Positions 50,753 to 59,405 of a DNA stretch of 64,000 nt are shown one piece after another. The stretch is taken from the NCBI GenBank assembly GCA_025352375.1, contig JANXTL010000026.1:1-64000 (forward strand). Reading direction: 5' to 3'. This DNA comes from Acetobacteraceae bacterium. Lineage in GTDB: Bacteria; Pseudomonadota; Alphaproteobacteria; Acetobacterales; Acetobacteraceae. The first letter of the stretch is position 1, and each line of letters starts with the position of its first letter. Under the pieces are notes generated by a model. That model was not told the DNA's origin. It did no database searches and saw nothing but the letters and a program-made list of their open reading frames with translations. Made by a program: the position numbers and the translations under genes.

Positions 50753-51871
50753 ATGGGTCTAAAGGTCCAGCCAGGCGTCATCGGCTGCACGATCCGGCCG
50801 GTCATTACCGGCCGCACGCGTTCGCTGGAGGAAATCATCTACGACACTGCGCAAATGGCGCTGGCCGATGCCGGTCTGACCATCGATGACATCGACGGCA
50901 TCTGCGTGGCGTCGAACGATCAGTTCGATGGTCGGGCGATCTCGGTGATGATGGCATCCGGTTCGGTGGGCGGCGTGGATCGCGACATTTTGTCCACGCC
51001 CTCGGCCGGAGAACACGCGTTCATTCTCGGCGCATTGCGCGTCGCGACGGGGCAATTCCGCACCCAGTTGATCGTGTCCTGGAGCCCGACCGAGGTTTCC
51101 TCCATGCCCGAAGCGCAACGCCTCGGCACCGATCCGTATTTTCATCGAGCTTTGCCTTTGGACGAATTGTCGGCCCATGCGCTGCAAGCCTCGGCCCTGG
51201 AGCACGCACTTCCCGGGGCTCGGCGCGCCGCCGAAGCGGTCGCCGCGAAAAATCGCGCGCAAGGCGGCGCCCGCCCGGAGGAGGGAACATCGCGCTGGCC
51301 GTTGACGCCGTCGATGACGTCCCAGCCGGTGACCGGCGCCGTCGCATTGGTGCTGGCATCCCCAGATTTCATCGCCGAACGCGGCATGACGAAAATTGCG
51401 TGGTTACAGGGGATGGGCTGGGCGACCGAAGCCGGATTTCTGGGGGATCGCGATCTGTCCACCGCCCCCGCGTTGGAAGCCGCCGCGCGGCAGGCTTATG
51501 CGATGGCCGGCGTGACCGATCCCGCCCATGCGTTCGGCGTGGCCGAGATCACCGACGCGACGCCGTACAGCGAATTGCTGGCCTACGAAGCGCTGGGGCT
51601 GTGCCGCCGCGACGAGTGGGAATCCCGCACCGCCGACGGATCGTTCCGTGTCGGCGGGCGATTGCCCGTCAATCCATCCGGGGGCGTTCTGACCTGGAAC
51701 CCCGTGTTCTGCACGGGTATGATCCGAATTGCCGAGGTCGCGCAACAAGTCCGCGGTCGCGCCGGGGCGCATCAGATACAAGGCGTGAAACGCGGCCTGG
51801 CGCATGCCGGCAGCGGTTTCGCGATGCAATATCAATCGGCAATTGTTTTCGGATCGGAGGTTCGGACATGA
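50753..51871 (+). CDS. Thiolase-fold protein lacking catalytic Cys/His (first of pair)
   Basis: 372 residues from the ATG at 50753 (AGGAGCAACACC upstream). The thiolase/SCP-x fold is evident from ALADAGLTIDDIDGICVASN, TSQPVTGAVALVLASPDF and AFGVAEITDATPYSELLAYE. The position of the nucleophilic Cys reads LSTPSAGEHAFILGALRVA, with no Cys. The C-terminal loop reads VNPSGGVLTWNPVFCTGM, where thiolases have NPSGG...GHPxGATG, so the catalytic His is gone too. It is coupled to the next thiolase-like gene by a 4-bp overlap; the two may form a heteromer. Confidence 0.88.
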   Translation: MGLKVQPGVIGCTIRPVITGRTRSLEEIIYDTAQMALADAGLTIDDIDGICVASNDQFDGRAISVMMASGSVGGVDRDILSTPSAGEHAFILGALRVATGQFRTQLIVSWSPTEVSSMPEAQRLGTDPYFHRALPLDELSAHALQASALEHALPGARRAAEAVAAKNRAQGGARPEEGTSRWPLTPSMTSQPVTGAVALVLASPDFIAERGMTKIAWLQGMGWATEAGFLGDRDLSTAPALEAAARQAYAMAGVTDPAHAFGVAEITDATPYSELLAYEALGLCRRDEWESRTADGSFRVGGRLPVNPSGGVLTWNPVFCTGMIRIAEVAQQVRGRAGAHQIQGVKRGLAHAGSGFAMQYQSAIVFGSEVRT

Positions 51872-53049
51872 GCGGCGATCGAGTCGGCATCGTCGGCATC
51901 GGCCAATCGGCGTTTCGCGCCCGCCGCGACGATGCGAACTACCCCGAACTGGTGCGGGAAGCTGTCGTGTTGGCGATGGCCGACGCCAAAATGGACTTCG
52001 ACGCGATCGAGGGTGTCGTCTATTCCCTCTCGCCCGATGCCATGATCGGCATCGGCAACGCCGAGCGGCTGGGCGTGGACGCCGTGGGGGGGCGCAATAA
52101 ACCGTTCCTGCGCATCAACACTGGCGGTGCCACCGGCATTTCCGCCGTCGCGGCAGCCTATTACCATGTCGCCTCCGGCATGTTCGACGTGGTGCTTACC
52201 GCCGGCGCCGACAAGGTGGGGGAATGCGGCGACTCCCAGTCGGTGCTGAACAAGATCTGGGATCCCAGCTACGAACGCCCGCTGCCGTTGGGCACCATCA
52301 ACATGCTGGCGATGTCCGGCGTGCGCTACATGCAACAAACCGGCATGACCGAGGTCGACATGGCCCGCGTGACCGTGAAGAACCGCCGGCATGCGTCGTT
52401 GAACCCCAATGCCCATCTGCGGAAAGTCGTGACGATCGACGATGTGCTGGAATCCCGCATCATCTCCTGGCCGATCAAGCTGTTGGATTGCTGCCCGCAG
52501 TCGACCGGTGGCGCGGCGTTGGTGCTGGCATCGGAGAAATACATCCGCGACAACCACCTCGACGCCGTCTGGATCACCGGCGTGGCGCATGCCGCCGAAA
52601 CATACTGGATGGGCGACCGCATGGGCAACAACCCAACAGCGGAACACGCGGGCGCGCATGCGCTGGGACGTTCGTTCGAGAAATCGTATCGCATGGCGGG
52701 AATCACCGATCCGATGAAGCAGGTGCATGTCGCGGAACTATACGCGCCTTTCAGCAACACCGAGTTCCACTCGATCGACGCCGCACGCATCGGCGGCGCG
52801 ATCGGCGATTCGGTGCCGCGCCTGCGCGATGGTGAGTTCGACATCGGTGGCCGCATCCCGGTGAACCCATCCGGCGGCACCCTTTGCACCAACGCCATCG
52901 CCGTGACGGCCATGGCGCGGGTGGCGGAAACCGCGCTGCAAGTGTGGGGACGCGCCGGTGCGCATCAGGTCGCGGGGGCGAAACTAGGCATCGCCAGCGG
53001 CAACGGCGGCGACCACCAGATTTTCGGCACCATGGTTATCGAGGCATAG
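51868..53049 (+). CDS. Thiolase-fold protein lacking catalytic Cys/His (second of pair)
   Basis: 393 residues from the ATG at 51868. RVGIVGIGQSAFRARRDD opens the fold as in SCP-x/Ltp2-type lipid-transfer thiolases. The nucleophile region is RINTGGATGISAVAAAYYHV, with Gly in place of Cys, and the late loop is VNPSGGTLCTNAIAVTAMAR, without the GHP His. AELYAPFSNTEFHSIDAARI is also typical of the group. In the Ltp2 aldolases a thiolase fold without these residues catalyses retro-aldol side-chain cleavage together with a DUF35 protein, exactly the partner encoded next. Confidence 0.88.
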   Translation: MSGDRVGIVGIGQSAFRARRDDANYPELVREAVVLAMADAKMDFDAIEGVVYSLSPDAMIGIGNAERLGVDAVGGRNKPFLRINTGGATGISAVAAAYYHVASGMFDVVLTAGADKVGECGDSQSVLNKIWDPSYERPLPLGTINMLAMSGVRYMQQTGMTEVDMARVTVKNRRHASLNPNAHLRKVVTIDDVLESRIISWPIKLLDCCPQSTGGAALVLASEKYIRDNHLDAVWITGVAHAAETYWMGDRMGNNPTAEHAGAHALGRSFEKSYRMAGITDPMKQVHVAELYAPFSNTEFHSIDAARIGGAIGDSVPRLRDGEFDIGGRIPVNPSGGTLCTNAIAVTAMARVAETALQVWGRAGAHQVAGAKLGIASGNGGDHQIFGTMVIEA

Positions 53050-53060
53050 AGGATACGACG

Positions 53061-53525
53061 ATGGAACTGTTAGGCCGCCAGGAAGTCTGGAGCATCACCT
53101 ACGACCACGCGCTCGGTGAGACCGCGAGTTCGTTCTACACCCGCATCCGCGATGAGGCCGCGATCTATGGCCGCCGCTCCGCCGGCAATGGCCGCGTGAT
53201 GGTGCCGCCGCGCTCGTTCTCCGACGAGACGCTGCTGCCGACCGAGGATTGGGTGAAGGTCGGCCCCGGCGGCAAGATCGAAGCGTTCACGATGGTCTAC
53301 GAATCCTTCAAGAATCTACCGCCGCCGCCGTACGCGTTCGGCTACGTGCTGCTCGATGGTGCGGACACCGCGCTGGGCGGGTTTTTCAAGGGCGTGGACC
53401 TGTCCGATCCGGCCGCCGCGGCGGAGAAACTGAAGATTGGAACCCGGATTATGACGAAATTCGCAGCCGAACGAAAAGGCGAGATGCTGGATTTCTGGTT
53501 TGAAGTGGACTCACCAGCCCGCTAG
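53061..53525 (+). CDS. DUF35 OB-fold protein without zinc-ribbon cysteines
   Basis: 154 residues from the ATG at 53061; the ORF track starts within the previous gene. DUF35 proteins usually have an N-terminal CxxC...C zinc ribbon ending in PPR, then an OB fold. Here YGRRSAGNGRVMVPPRSFSD keeps the PPR but has no Cys in the whole protein. The OB-fold part is VKVGPGGKIEAFTMVYESF and PYAFGYVLLDGADTALGGFF. It should pair with the thiolase-fold proteins upstream. The TAG stop is the first half of palindromic element copy 3. Confidence 0.87.
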   Translation: MELLGRQEVWSITYDHALGETASSFYTRIRDEAAIYGRRSAGNGRVMVPPRSFSDETLLPTEDWVKVGPGGKIEAFTMVYESFKNLPPPPYAFGYVLLDGADTALGGFFKGVDLSDPAAAAEKLKIGTRIMTKFAAERKGEMLDFWFEVDSPAR

Positions 53526-53640
53526 AGCGTGATCGCTTGAGGTTGACTTCAACCTCGGGCGTGAATCACCCTCTCAAACAAAGGCTTAGACCATGATCCA
53601 ACTCCGAGATCGCGTGCGACCTCAAACGATCATGGTCTAG
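53522..53640. repeat. Dispersed double-hairpin element, copy 3
   Basis: 119 bp from CTAGAGCGTGATCGC to GATCATGGTCTAG, same orientation as copies 1 and 4. Its first bases form the TAG stop of the DUF35 gene (53523-53525). The stretch between it and prfA (53641-53767) holds no recognisable feature; the ORF-track frame 53566-53751 is a shadow that ends with the element-encoded LSLCLRG tail. Confidence 0.9.
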
Positions 53641-53767
53641 GACCGGTGAGGGCCGGACCTGGCGGATCGCCTTGCTCGTCGTCCGTGTATTTCGCTCCTG
53701 TATTGCGTGTCGGCATGTGCCGTGCCGGCAAGCGCAGAATGCCACGACCATATCGGAACGTTAACCG

Positions 53768-54823
53768 CTATTCGTCGGCCGCCAGCCGAGCGGCCTGATC
53801 CTCGGCGGTAAGTTTGTCGACAAATTCGTCGAGGTCGCCCATCATCACGCGGTCGATTTTGTACAGCGTCAGATTGATCCGGTGGTCGGACACGCGGCCC
53901 TGGGGGAAATTATAGGTCCGGATCCGTTCGGAACGATCGCCGGTGCCGACCTGGTTCTTCCGGTCCGCGGCCCGCGTCGCGGCTAGCGAGGACCGCTGCT
54001 GCTCGTAGATCCGCGAACGCAGTATCTTCATCGCCTTGGCGCGGTTTTTGTGCTGACTTCGCTCTTCCTGCATCGCGACCACGATGCCGGTGGGAATATG
54101 TGTGATCCGCACCGCGCTTTCCGTCTTGTTCACATGCTGTCCGCCGGCGCCGGATGCCCGGTAAACATCGATGCGAAGATCGCCCTCGTTCACATCGACA
54201 TCGACCTCCTCGGCCTCCGGCAGCACCGCGACCGTTACCGTCGAGGTATGAATACGTCCCTGGCTTTCCGTCGCCGGCACGCGCTGCACCCGATGAACGC
54301 CGGATTCGTATTTCAAGCGGGCAAAGACGTTGCGGCCGGTGATTTCCGCGATGCCTTCCTTCATACCGCCGAGTTCGGTGTCGCCAAATTCCATGATCTC
54401 GAATTTCCAGCCGCGCCCTTCCGCGTATTTTTGGTACATCTGGAACAACGCGGCGGCGAACAAGCCGGCTTCGTCGCCACCCGCCGCCGGGCGGATTTCC
54501 AGAATGGCCGAACGCGCATCGGCCTCGTCCTTCGGCAGAAGTGTCAGGCGGATTTCGTGCTCGAGCGCCGGGATGCGCTCCTTCAACTCGAATAATTCGG
54601 CCTCCGCCAATCCGCGCATTTCCGGGTCCGACAGCATGGTCTCGGCTTCGTCCCGCGCCTGTTCAGCGGCGCGCAAGTCGCCGATGCGGGCGACGACCGG
54701 TTCGATATCGGACAATTCTCGGGACGCTTTGACATAAGCGTCCCCCGAAATGCCTTCCCCTAGCAACGCCCGCAATTCCTCAGCGCGGGCGGCGATCCGG
54801 TCCAGTTTCAAAGCGAGGTTCAT
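53768..54823 (-). CDS. prfA: Peptide chain release factor 1
   Basis: 351 residues. The hydrolysis motif [20 protein letters not shown] contains GGQ, and [22 protein letters not shown]-type [14 protein letters not shown] precedes it. The stop-codon reading domain is in the middle ([25 protein letters not shown]). [19 protein letters not shown] near the C-terminus is typical. It ends translation at UAA and UAG codons, which makes it relevant that three genes here use element-derived UAG. It overlaps hisS by 4 bp; the usual downstream prmC gene is not present. Confidence 0.97.
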   Translation of the reverse strand: MNLALKLDRIAARAEELRALLGEGISGDAYVKASRELSDIEPVVARIGDLRAAEQARDEAETMLSDPEMRGLAEAELFELKERIPALEHEIRLTLLPKDEADARSAILEIRPAAGGDEAGLFAAALFQMYQKYAEGRGWKFEIMEFGDTELGGMKEGIAEITGRNVFARLKYESGVHRVQRVPATESQGRIHTSTVTVAVLPEAEEVDVDVNEGDLRIDVYRASGAGGQHVNKTESAVRITHIPTGIVVAMQEERSQHKNRAKAMKILRSRIYEQQRSSLAATRAADRKNQVGTGDRSERIRTYNFPQGRVSDHRINLTLYKIDRVMMGDLDEFVDKLTAEDQAARLAADE

Positions 54824-56055
54824 GACAGGTGCGCGGCGACCGCGTCCAATGCGACCGCTTCCTGCGTCCCGGTAGCCAGGTCCTTCACCTGTGCCACCCC
54901 CTGCGCGATGTCGTTGTCCCCAATAATCACCGTTGCTCGGGCGCCCAATTTATTGGCGCGCTCCATCCGGCGTTTCAAATTACCTCGATATCCCATTTCC
55001 GCGCGCACCCCAGCGGCGCGCAGAGATTGCAGCACGGTCAACGCGGTGGCCTCGGCCGCCGTCCCGATGGGCACCACGACCACGGGTGCTGTTACCGGTG
55101 GTGCCGCGTCCATGAGCATGCCCAGGCGCTCGATACCGGCCGCCCAGCCAACGGCGGGGGTGCTGGGACCACCCATTTCCGCGACCAGCCCGTCGTAGCG
55201 CCCGCCGGCCATGACCGTGCCCTGGGCGCCGAGTTTCGACGTTACGAACTCGAACGCGGTGTGACCGTAATAGTCCAGGCCGCGAACGATACGCGGGTTT
55301 TCCCGGAACGGCACGCCGAATGCGGTTAGATACGTTTTCAGCGACGCGTAAAACCCCGCCGCGGCTTCCGTCAGGTACGGAACGATCGTCGGAGCGTCGG
55401 CCACGATGCGCCGATCGCCCTCGTCCTTGCTGTCGAGGATGCGCATCGGATTGCGTTCCAGCCGCATCAGGCTGTCTTTCGACATGCCGCCCTGGTGGCC
55501 GGAGAAATACCCGATCAGCGCGTCGCGGTACGCCGCGTGGCTTTCCTTGTCGCCAAGGGTGTTGATCTCCAGGATCGTGTCGTCCGCGACGCCCAACGCT
55601 TGCAGGATGTCCCAGCCGCAAGCGATGACTTCGGCATCGGCCAGCGGTTCCGACGGCCCGATCAGCTCGATCCCGATCTGGTGGAACTGGCGGTAGCGGC
55701 CTTTCTGCGGGCGCTCGTAACGGAACATCGGGCCGGCGTAGAACACCTTCTGCGGCAGCGACTGCGTCAGACCGTTCGTCACCAGCGCACGGCAGACGCC
55801 GGCGGTGCCCTCGGGCCGTAATGTCACCGACTCCCCGCCGCGGTCGTCGAACGTGTACATCTCCTTCATCACCACGTCGGAGGTTTCCCCCAACGTGCGG
55901 GAGAACACGCGGGTGTCCTCGAAGATCGGGGTGATCCACTCGTCGAAGCCATAGGTGGCGGCGATGCGGCGCGCGGTTTCCGCGACGTGGCGATGACGGC
56001 GCAGGTCGTCACCGATCAGATCGTGGGTGCCGCGGGCGGGTTGGAGGTCGGTCAC
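54820..56055 (-). CDS. hisS: Histidyl-tRNA synthetase
   Basis: 411 residues from a GTG at 56055 ([20 protein letters not shown]). The ORF-track start at 56172 would read through palindromic element copy 4 and is rejected. Class II features: [20 protein letters not shown], motif 2 in [20 protein letters not shown], the HisA signature [13 protein letters not shown] and motif 3 region [28 protein letters not shown]. The C-terminal anticodon-binding domain ends in [12 protein letters not shown]. It is coupled to prfA, an order found in related alphaproteobacteria. Confidence 0.97.
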   Translation of the reverse strand: MTDLQPARGTHDLIGDDLRRHRHVAETARRIAATYGFDEWITPIFEDTRVFSRTLGETSDVVMKEMYTFDDRGGESVTLRPEGTAGVCRALVTNGLTQSLPQKVFYAGPMFRYERPQKGRYRQFHQIGIELIGPSEPLADAEVIACGWDILQALGVADDTILEINTLGDKESHAAYRDALIGYFSGHQGGMSKDSLMRLERNPMRILDSKDEGDRRIVADAPTIVPYLTEAAAGFYASLKTYLTAFGVPFRENPRIVRGLDYYGHTAFEFVTSKLGAQGTVMAGGRYDGLVAEMGGPSTPAVGWAAGIERLGMLMDAAPPVTAPVVVVPIGTAAEATALTVLQSLRAAGVRAEMGYRGNLKRRMERANKLGARATVIIGDNDIAQGVAQVKDLATGTQEAVALDAVAAHLS

Positions 56056-56141
56056 GATTGGGAGTCCTGGTTGAACGCGGGCAAGCCGCTCGGCGCGCAA
56101 CGTAACGCCAGCGGATGGGGAGGCAAGGGTTGAGTGGGGGG

Positions 56142-56260
56142 CTAGAGCGTGATCGCTTGAGGTTGACTTCAACCTCGGGCGTGAATCAACTTCTCAAACA
56201 AAGGCTTAGACCATGATCCAACGCCGAGATCGCGTGCGACCTCAGGCGATCTCGCTCTAG
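56142..56260. repeat. Dispersed double-hairpin element, copy 4
   Basis: 119 bp from CTAGAGCGTGATCGC to GCGATCTCGCTCTAG, same orientation as copy 3, which lies 2.6 kb away on the other side of hisS-prfA. Its right end differs (GGCGATCTCGCTC in place of AACGATCATGGTC), making both ends more alike. The CTAG there forms the TAG stop of the 56257-56595 gene. Its left end lies 87 bp before hisS. Confidence 0.9.
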
Positions 56261-56595
56261 GGCTGGTGTCGCGGGACCCAGTAGGACAACGTGTGGATGG
56301 CCGCGCGGTGTTGCCAGCGGTTCGCTTCGCGGAGTTCGTCGAAGTAGGCCCCAACGCGGTCGTACAGGGACGCAACGCCCCGGCGCGCAGCCACGACCAG
56401 CGGCAGCATCCGGTGGTCCATTGCCCAGACACTGAATTCCACCTCGGTCATGCCAAGGAACGCCGCCAAGGATCGGGTCTCTTTATCGCCGGACTCGTGC
56501 CAGGCCTCGATGGCATCGTGAATTTCGTCGCGGCTTGCCCGCCCCTCGGCATAGAGCTCGATGAACGGTGCGGTCGGGAGTTCGATGTCAGACAC
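56257..56595 (-). CDS. Small acidic protein, candidate antitoxin/immunity partner
   Basis: 112 residues from a GTG at 56595 with AAAGGAG about 12 nt upstream. The sequence ELPTAPFIELYAEGRASRDE then DAIEAWHESGDKETRSLAAF, LGMTEVEFSVWAMDHRMLPLVV suggests a helical protein with a helix-turn-helix-like middle (SLAAFLGMTEVEFSVW). The GTG start lies inside the stop of the colicin-E3-like frame upstream (8-bp overlap GTGTCTGA), the layout of toxin followed by antitoxin. Its stop TAG is supplied by element copy 4, after WVPRHQP. I do not recognise the family; the antitoxin role is inferred from position. Confidence 0.65.
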   Translation of the reverse strand: MSDIELPTAPFIELYAEGRASRDEIHDAIEAWHESGDKETRSLAAFLGMTEVEFSVWAMDHRMLPLVVAARRGVASLYDRVGAYFDELREANRWQHRAAIHTLSYWVPRHQP

Positions 56596-56770
56596 GCAGT
56601 CGTCTCTCCTTTCGAGCGGGCTTGATGCGATTACCCGTCACAGCATCGTGCGCGCCAGTATGCCGTCCCCGGTAATCGAAAGCCTCGATTTCGCCGTGGA
56701 CGTAATCCCAGGTGTACAGGGCCGCCTCTTTGCCCGAGCGCCATCGACGCTCGCCTTGAATATAGCCCGA
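56588..56770 (-). pseudogene. Colicin E3/cloacin-type ribonuclease domain, 5' end damaged or start unclear
   Basis: Not in the ORF track. Reading the minus strand in this frame from just after a TAG (56771-56773) gives about 60 residues: SGYIQGERRWRSGKEAALYT, WDYVHGEIEAFDYRGRHTGA, HDAVTGNRIKPARKERRLRV then TGA. This aligns by eye with the C-terminal nuclease domain of colicin E3 (RWTGDKGRKIYEWDSQHGEL and GSFDPKTGNQLKG), including the Asp, His and Glu of WDxxHGxxE, which are the known catalytic residues of that 16S rRNA-cutting enzyme. No ATG, GTG or TTG occurs between the TAG and the Trp-Arg start, so the 5' part is truncated or frameshifted, or a rare start is used. It overlaps the next gene by 8 bp. 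Confidence 0.7.
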
Positions 56771-56943
56771 CTACTCGCAATCGTCCAGGAATCCTGGTCT
56801 CGGTATTTGCTTTCGGTCCAATCCCAGGCCTCCACGCATTGCGTCGCGCGCAGTATGCGGGGGGACCAGTTAAGGAAGCGTTAACGCCCCGCCGCTATCC
56901 CGCCCCCCTTGCCTAACCCCCACACCTGCGCCATTTGCGTGGC

Positions 56944-58350
56944 ATGATCCCATTCGCCAACACCTATGCCCGGCTGCCCGAACGGTTCTACGCGCGGCTC
57001 AATCCCACGCCCGTCGCGCGGCCGCGGTTGATCAAGCTGAACATCGCGTTGGCCGAGCAACTCGGGCTCGATCCGGATGACCTGACGGCTGATGTGCTGG
57101 CCGGCAACCATGTGCCGGAGGGGGCGGAGCCGATGGCGCTCGCCTACGCCGGCCACCAGTTCGGCAATTTCGTGCCGCGGCTCGGCGACGGGCGCGCCAA
57201 TCTGCTGGGGGAGGTCGGCGGCCGCGACATCCAGTTGAAGGGTGCCGGACGCACCCCATTCTCCCGCGGTGGGGACGGGCGCGCGGCCCTCGGACCTGTC
57301 CTGCGCGAATACCTGATCGCTGAGGCAATGCACGCGTTCGGCATCCCCACCACCCGCGCGCTGGCTGCGGTAGCAACCGGAGAGACCGTGGTCCGCGAGA
57401 CCGGCCTGCCCGGCGCCATCGTGACCCGCGTCGCCGCCAGCCATATCCGCGTCGGCACCTTTCAGTATTTCGCCGCGCGGCAGGATACCGACGGGGTGCG
57501 GACGCTCGCCGATTATGCGATGGCGCGGCATTACCCGGGGGTGACGGGATACCGCGCGTTCCTGGAGGCGGTCATCGCCCGCCAGGCCGCGTTGATCGCC
57601 CGCTGGCTGCTGGTGGGATTTATTCATGGGGTGATGAACACCGACAACTGCTCCATCGCCGGGGAGACGATCGACTACGGCCCCTGCGCGTTCATGGACG
57701 CATACGACCCAGCGACGGTGTTCAGCTCCATCGACCAGCAGGGCCGCTACGCCTACGGAAACCAGGCCCGCATCGCGGCGTGGAACCTCGCTCGGTTGGC
57801 GGAGACGCTGCTACCCCTGCTGGACGACGACGATAACAAAGCGGTGGAAATCGCGCAGCAATGCCTGGCGGGCTTCGCCAAGACATTCGAGGCCGCGTAT
57901 TTCGGCGGCCTGCGCCGCAAGATCGGTCTTTCGTCGGTTCGCGACGGCGACGACGCCCTAACCCAGGACCTGCTGAAGGCGATGGCGCAGAACCAAGCCG
58001 ATTTCACCCTGACGTTCCGGGGTCTGGGGGAGGCCGAAACGCGGGACCTGTTCACCGATCCCACGGCCTACGATGCGTGGGAAGCGCGCTGGCGGCAGCG
58101 GTTGGCGTTCGAGGTTGAAACACCGGAGGCTCGGCGAGCAGCGATGCGCGCGGTGAACCCGGCGTTCATTCCGCGCAATCATTTGGTCGAGGCCGCACTG
58201 AACGCGGCGATCGAGCGCGACGATTTCGCGCCGTTCGAGGAACTGCTGGCGGTGGTGACGCAGCCGTTCGACGACCAGTCGGGGTTTGCGCGGTATGCGG
58301 CGCCGCCCACGGCCTCGGAACGGGTGCACCAGACGTTTTGCGGTACTTAA
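56944..58350 (+). CDS. selO: Protein adenylyltransferase SelO
   Basis: 468 residues from the ATG at 56944; a TTG three codons earlier is the ORF-track start. This is a pseudokinase-fold AMP transferase that AMPylates Ser/Thr/Tyr on redox proteins. Supporting segments: [88 protein letters not shown] (the metal-binding Asn/Asp) and the C-terminal HQTFCGT with the conserved redox Cys. It is the only plus-strand gene in the island and is flanked by toxin-antitoxin-like genes. Confidence 0.95.
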   Translation: MIPFANTYARLPERFYARLNPTPVARPRLIKLNIALAEQLGLDPDDLTADVLAGNHVPEGAEPMALAYAGHQFGNFVPRLGDGRANLLGEVGGRDIQLKGAGRTPFSRGGDGRAALGPVLREYLIAEAMHAFGIPTTRALAAVATGETVVRETGLPGAIVTRVAASHIRVGTFQYFAARQDTDGVRTLADYAMARHYPGVTGYRAFLEAVIARQAALIARWLLVGFIHGVMNTDNCSIAGETIDYGPCAFMDAYDPATVFSSIDQQGRYAYGNQARIAAWNLARLAETLLPLLDDDDNKAVEIAQQCLAGFAKTFEAAYFGGLRRKIGLSSVRDGDDALTQDLLKAMAQNQADFTLTFRGLGEAETRDLFTDPTAYDAWEARWRQRLAFEVETPEARRAAMRAVNPAFIPRNHLVEAALNAAIERDDFAPFEELLAVVTQPFDDQSGFARYAAPPTASERVHQTFCGT

Positions 58351-58659
58351 CGAGCTGCCTCCGAACCGGCCGAAAGATGCCGCATTCCGGGCCGCATCCG
58401 ACGCCATTTCGAAACCGATACATAGGCGCCTTCGATCATCTACCCAAGCACGTCCATGGTCGGGTGGAAACCTCGATCTATGACGACGCCACTGCGGTTG
58501 CCAACGCAATTGATGAAGCGTTCACGGCCTATCATGCCTGGCTGTTCGTTCGAAATCCCGACCGACGATCCCCGTGCCCTATCGTGAGCTGAGATAGTAT
58601 CAGGCGCCGACACGCGTTCCTGGTGGGATGGCCACGACGACGAAGCGCTCCGACTGAGG
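58351..58659. other. Gene-poor stretch, possible gene remnant
   Basis: About 310 bp between selO and mntA. A plus-strand frame starting within selO reads HLPKHVHGRVETSIYDDATA and VANAIDEAFTAYHAWLFVRN, which is less repetitive than the usual shadow and may be a decayed gene end. It has no ribosome site and is interrupted upstream. Nothing else was recognised. Confidence 0.35.
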
Positions 58660-58956
58660 TCATACAAGGTTGATCGCATCCGCCGCGATCCGCGCCCGAA
58701 ACCCCGGCTCGACCGTCGCGAGGTCGACGATGTCCACCTTGTAGGGCAAATCGGACTCCGATAACGCCTCCGCGATCGCCCCGATCGACGCCAATCCGAG
58801 CGGTCGCTCCCATTCCAGCGCCAGATCGAGGTCGGAATAACGCCGCGCCCCCCCATGCGCTCGGGAGCCGAAAACGTAGGCCTTGGCCCCGGCGGGGAGA
58901 TGCTCGCGCAGGATCCTCCGCACGATGGCGGCGTGGTCGTCTTGCAGGTCGAGCAT
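58660..58956 (-). CDS. mntA: MNT nucleotidyltransferase antitoxin (MntA)
   Basis: 98 residues from the ATG at 58956. The minimal nucleotidyltransferase motif is VFGSRAHGGARRYSDLDLAL, giving GS (30-31) and the metal Asp pair D42/D44; a third acidic residue is in YKVDIVDL. MntA proteins AMPylate the Tyr of their cognate HepT toxin. It starts 5 bp after hepT on the same strand and ends the five-gene cassette. Length is normal for the family. Confidence 0.92.
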   Translation of the reverse strand: MLDLQDDHAAIVRRILREHLPAGAKAYVFGSRAHGGARRYSDLDLALEWERPLGLASIGAIAEALSESDLPYKVDIVDLATVEPGFRARIAADAINLV

Positions 58957-58961
58957 GGCGG

Positions 58962-59402
58962 TCACCCGAGCCGCCGGACCAGCGTGTCCCGCAAATAATC
59001 GGCCTCCGCGAGGAATTCCGGGATCCCCTCGACGACCTCGATTGCGACTTTGGCCGCATAGGTGTGACTGGTGCGGGCCCGCAGGTCGCGGTAATGGCGC
59101 CATTTGGGCCAATCTCCGCGTAACAGGTTTTGCTCGTTCCCCGTGCGGATCAGGTCCTGGAACGGCATCTGGTCGAATTCGTCGGGCGTGGCAGACACCA
59201 TGCGCAGATACCGCCGCAGCATTTTATGGGCGAGTTCGTAGGTAAACTCGAACCGCTGGATCAGGCCGTCGCGGAGTTGTTCGTCCTCCGGTTCGAGACG
59301 ATGGCGTTCATAGCCTTCGCGTAACCGGTCCACAGCACTCGCGAGCGGGCCGACGTCGAGCGATTTGCTCGGTTCACCTGCCAGATGGGGTGATTTTTCC
59401 AC
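58962..59402 (-). CDS. hepT: HEPN-domain toxin HepT
   Basis: 146 residues from a GTG at 59402, which is only 3 bp after the upstream stop. The helical HEPN fold ends in the RX4HXY motif RARTSHTY (R108, H113, Y115), the RNase active site plus the Tyr that MntA AMPylates. DGLIQRFEFTYELAHKMLRRYL and QDLIRTGNEQNLLRG are typical of the HI0074-type substrate-binding branch. Paired with mntA it forms a type VII toxin-antitoxin system. GGGGAAA lies upstream of the start. Confidence 0.92.
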   Translation of the reverse strand: MEKSPHLAGEPSKSLDVGPLASAVDRLREGYERHRLEPEDEQLRDGLIQRFEFTYELAHKMLRRYLRMVSATPDEFDQMPFQDLIRTGNEQNLLRGDWPKWRHYRDLRARTSHTYAAKVAIEVVEGIPEFLAEADYLRDTLVRRLG

Positions 59403-59405
59403 CGG

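Noticed and set aside
53566-53751. 61-residue minus-strand ORF ending in the LSLCLRG tail
   Set aside because: It lacks a ribosome site and recognisable content; the tail is simply the translation of the palindromic element, useful only as evidence of read-through.
54820-56172. Longer hisS start at 56172
   Set aside because: The first 39 codons would come from the palindromic element and spacer; the conserved protein begins at the GTG at 56055.
56638-56835. 65-residue minus-strand ORF (MEAWDWTESKY...) as the real gene at this place
   Set aside because: The alternative frame carries the clear colicin E3-like motif and overlaps the downstream start; this ORF ends without such features. Its N-terminal part could be a frame-shifted start of the toxin, which I could not prove.
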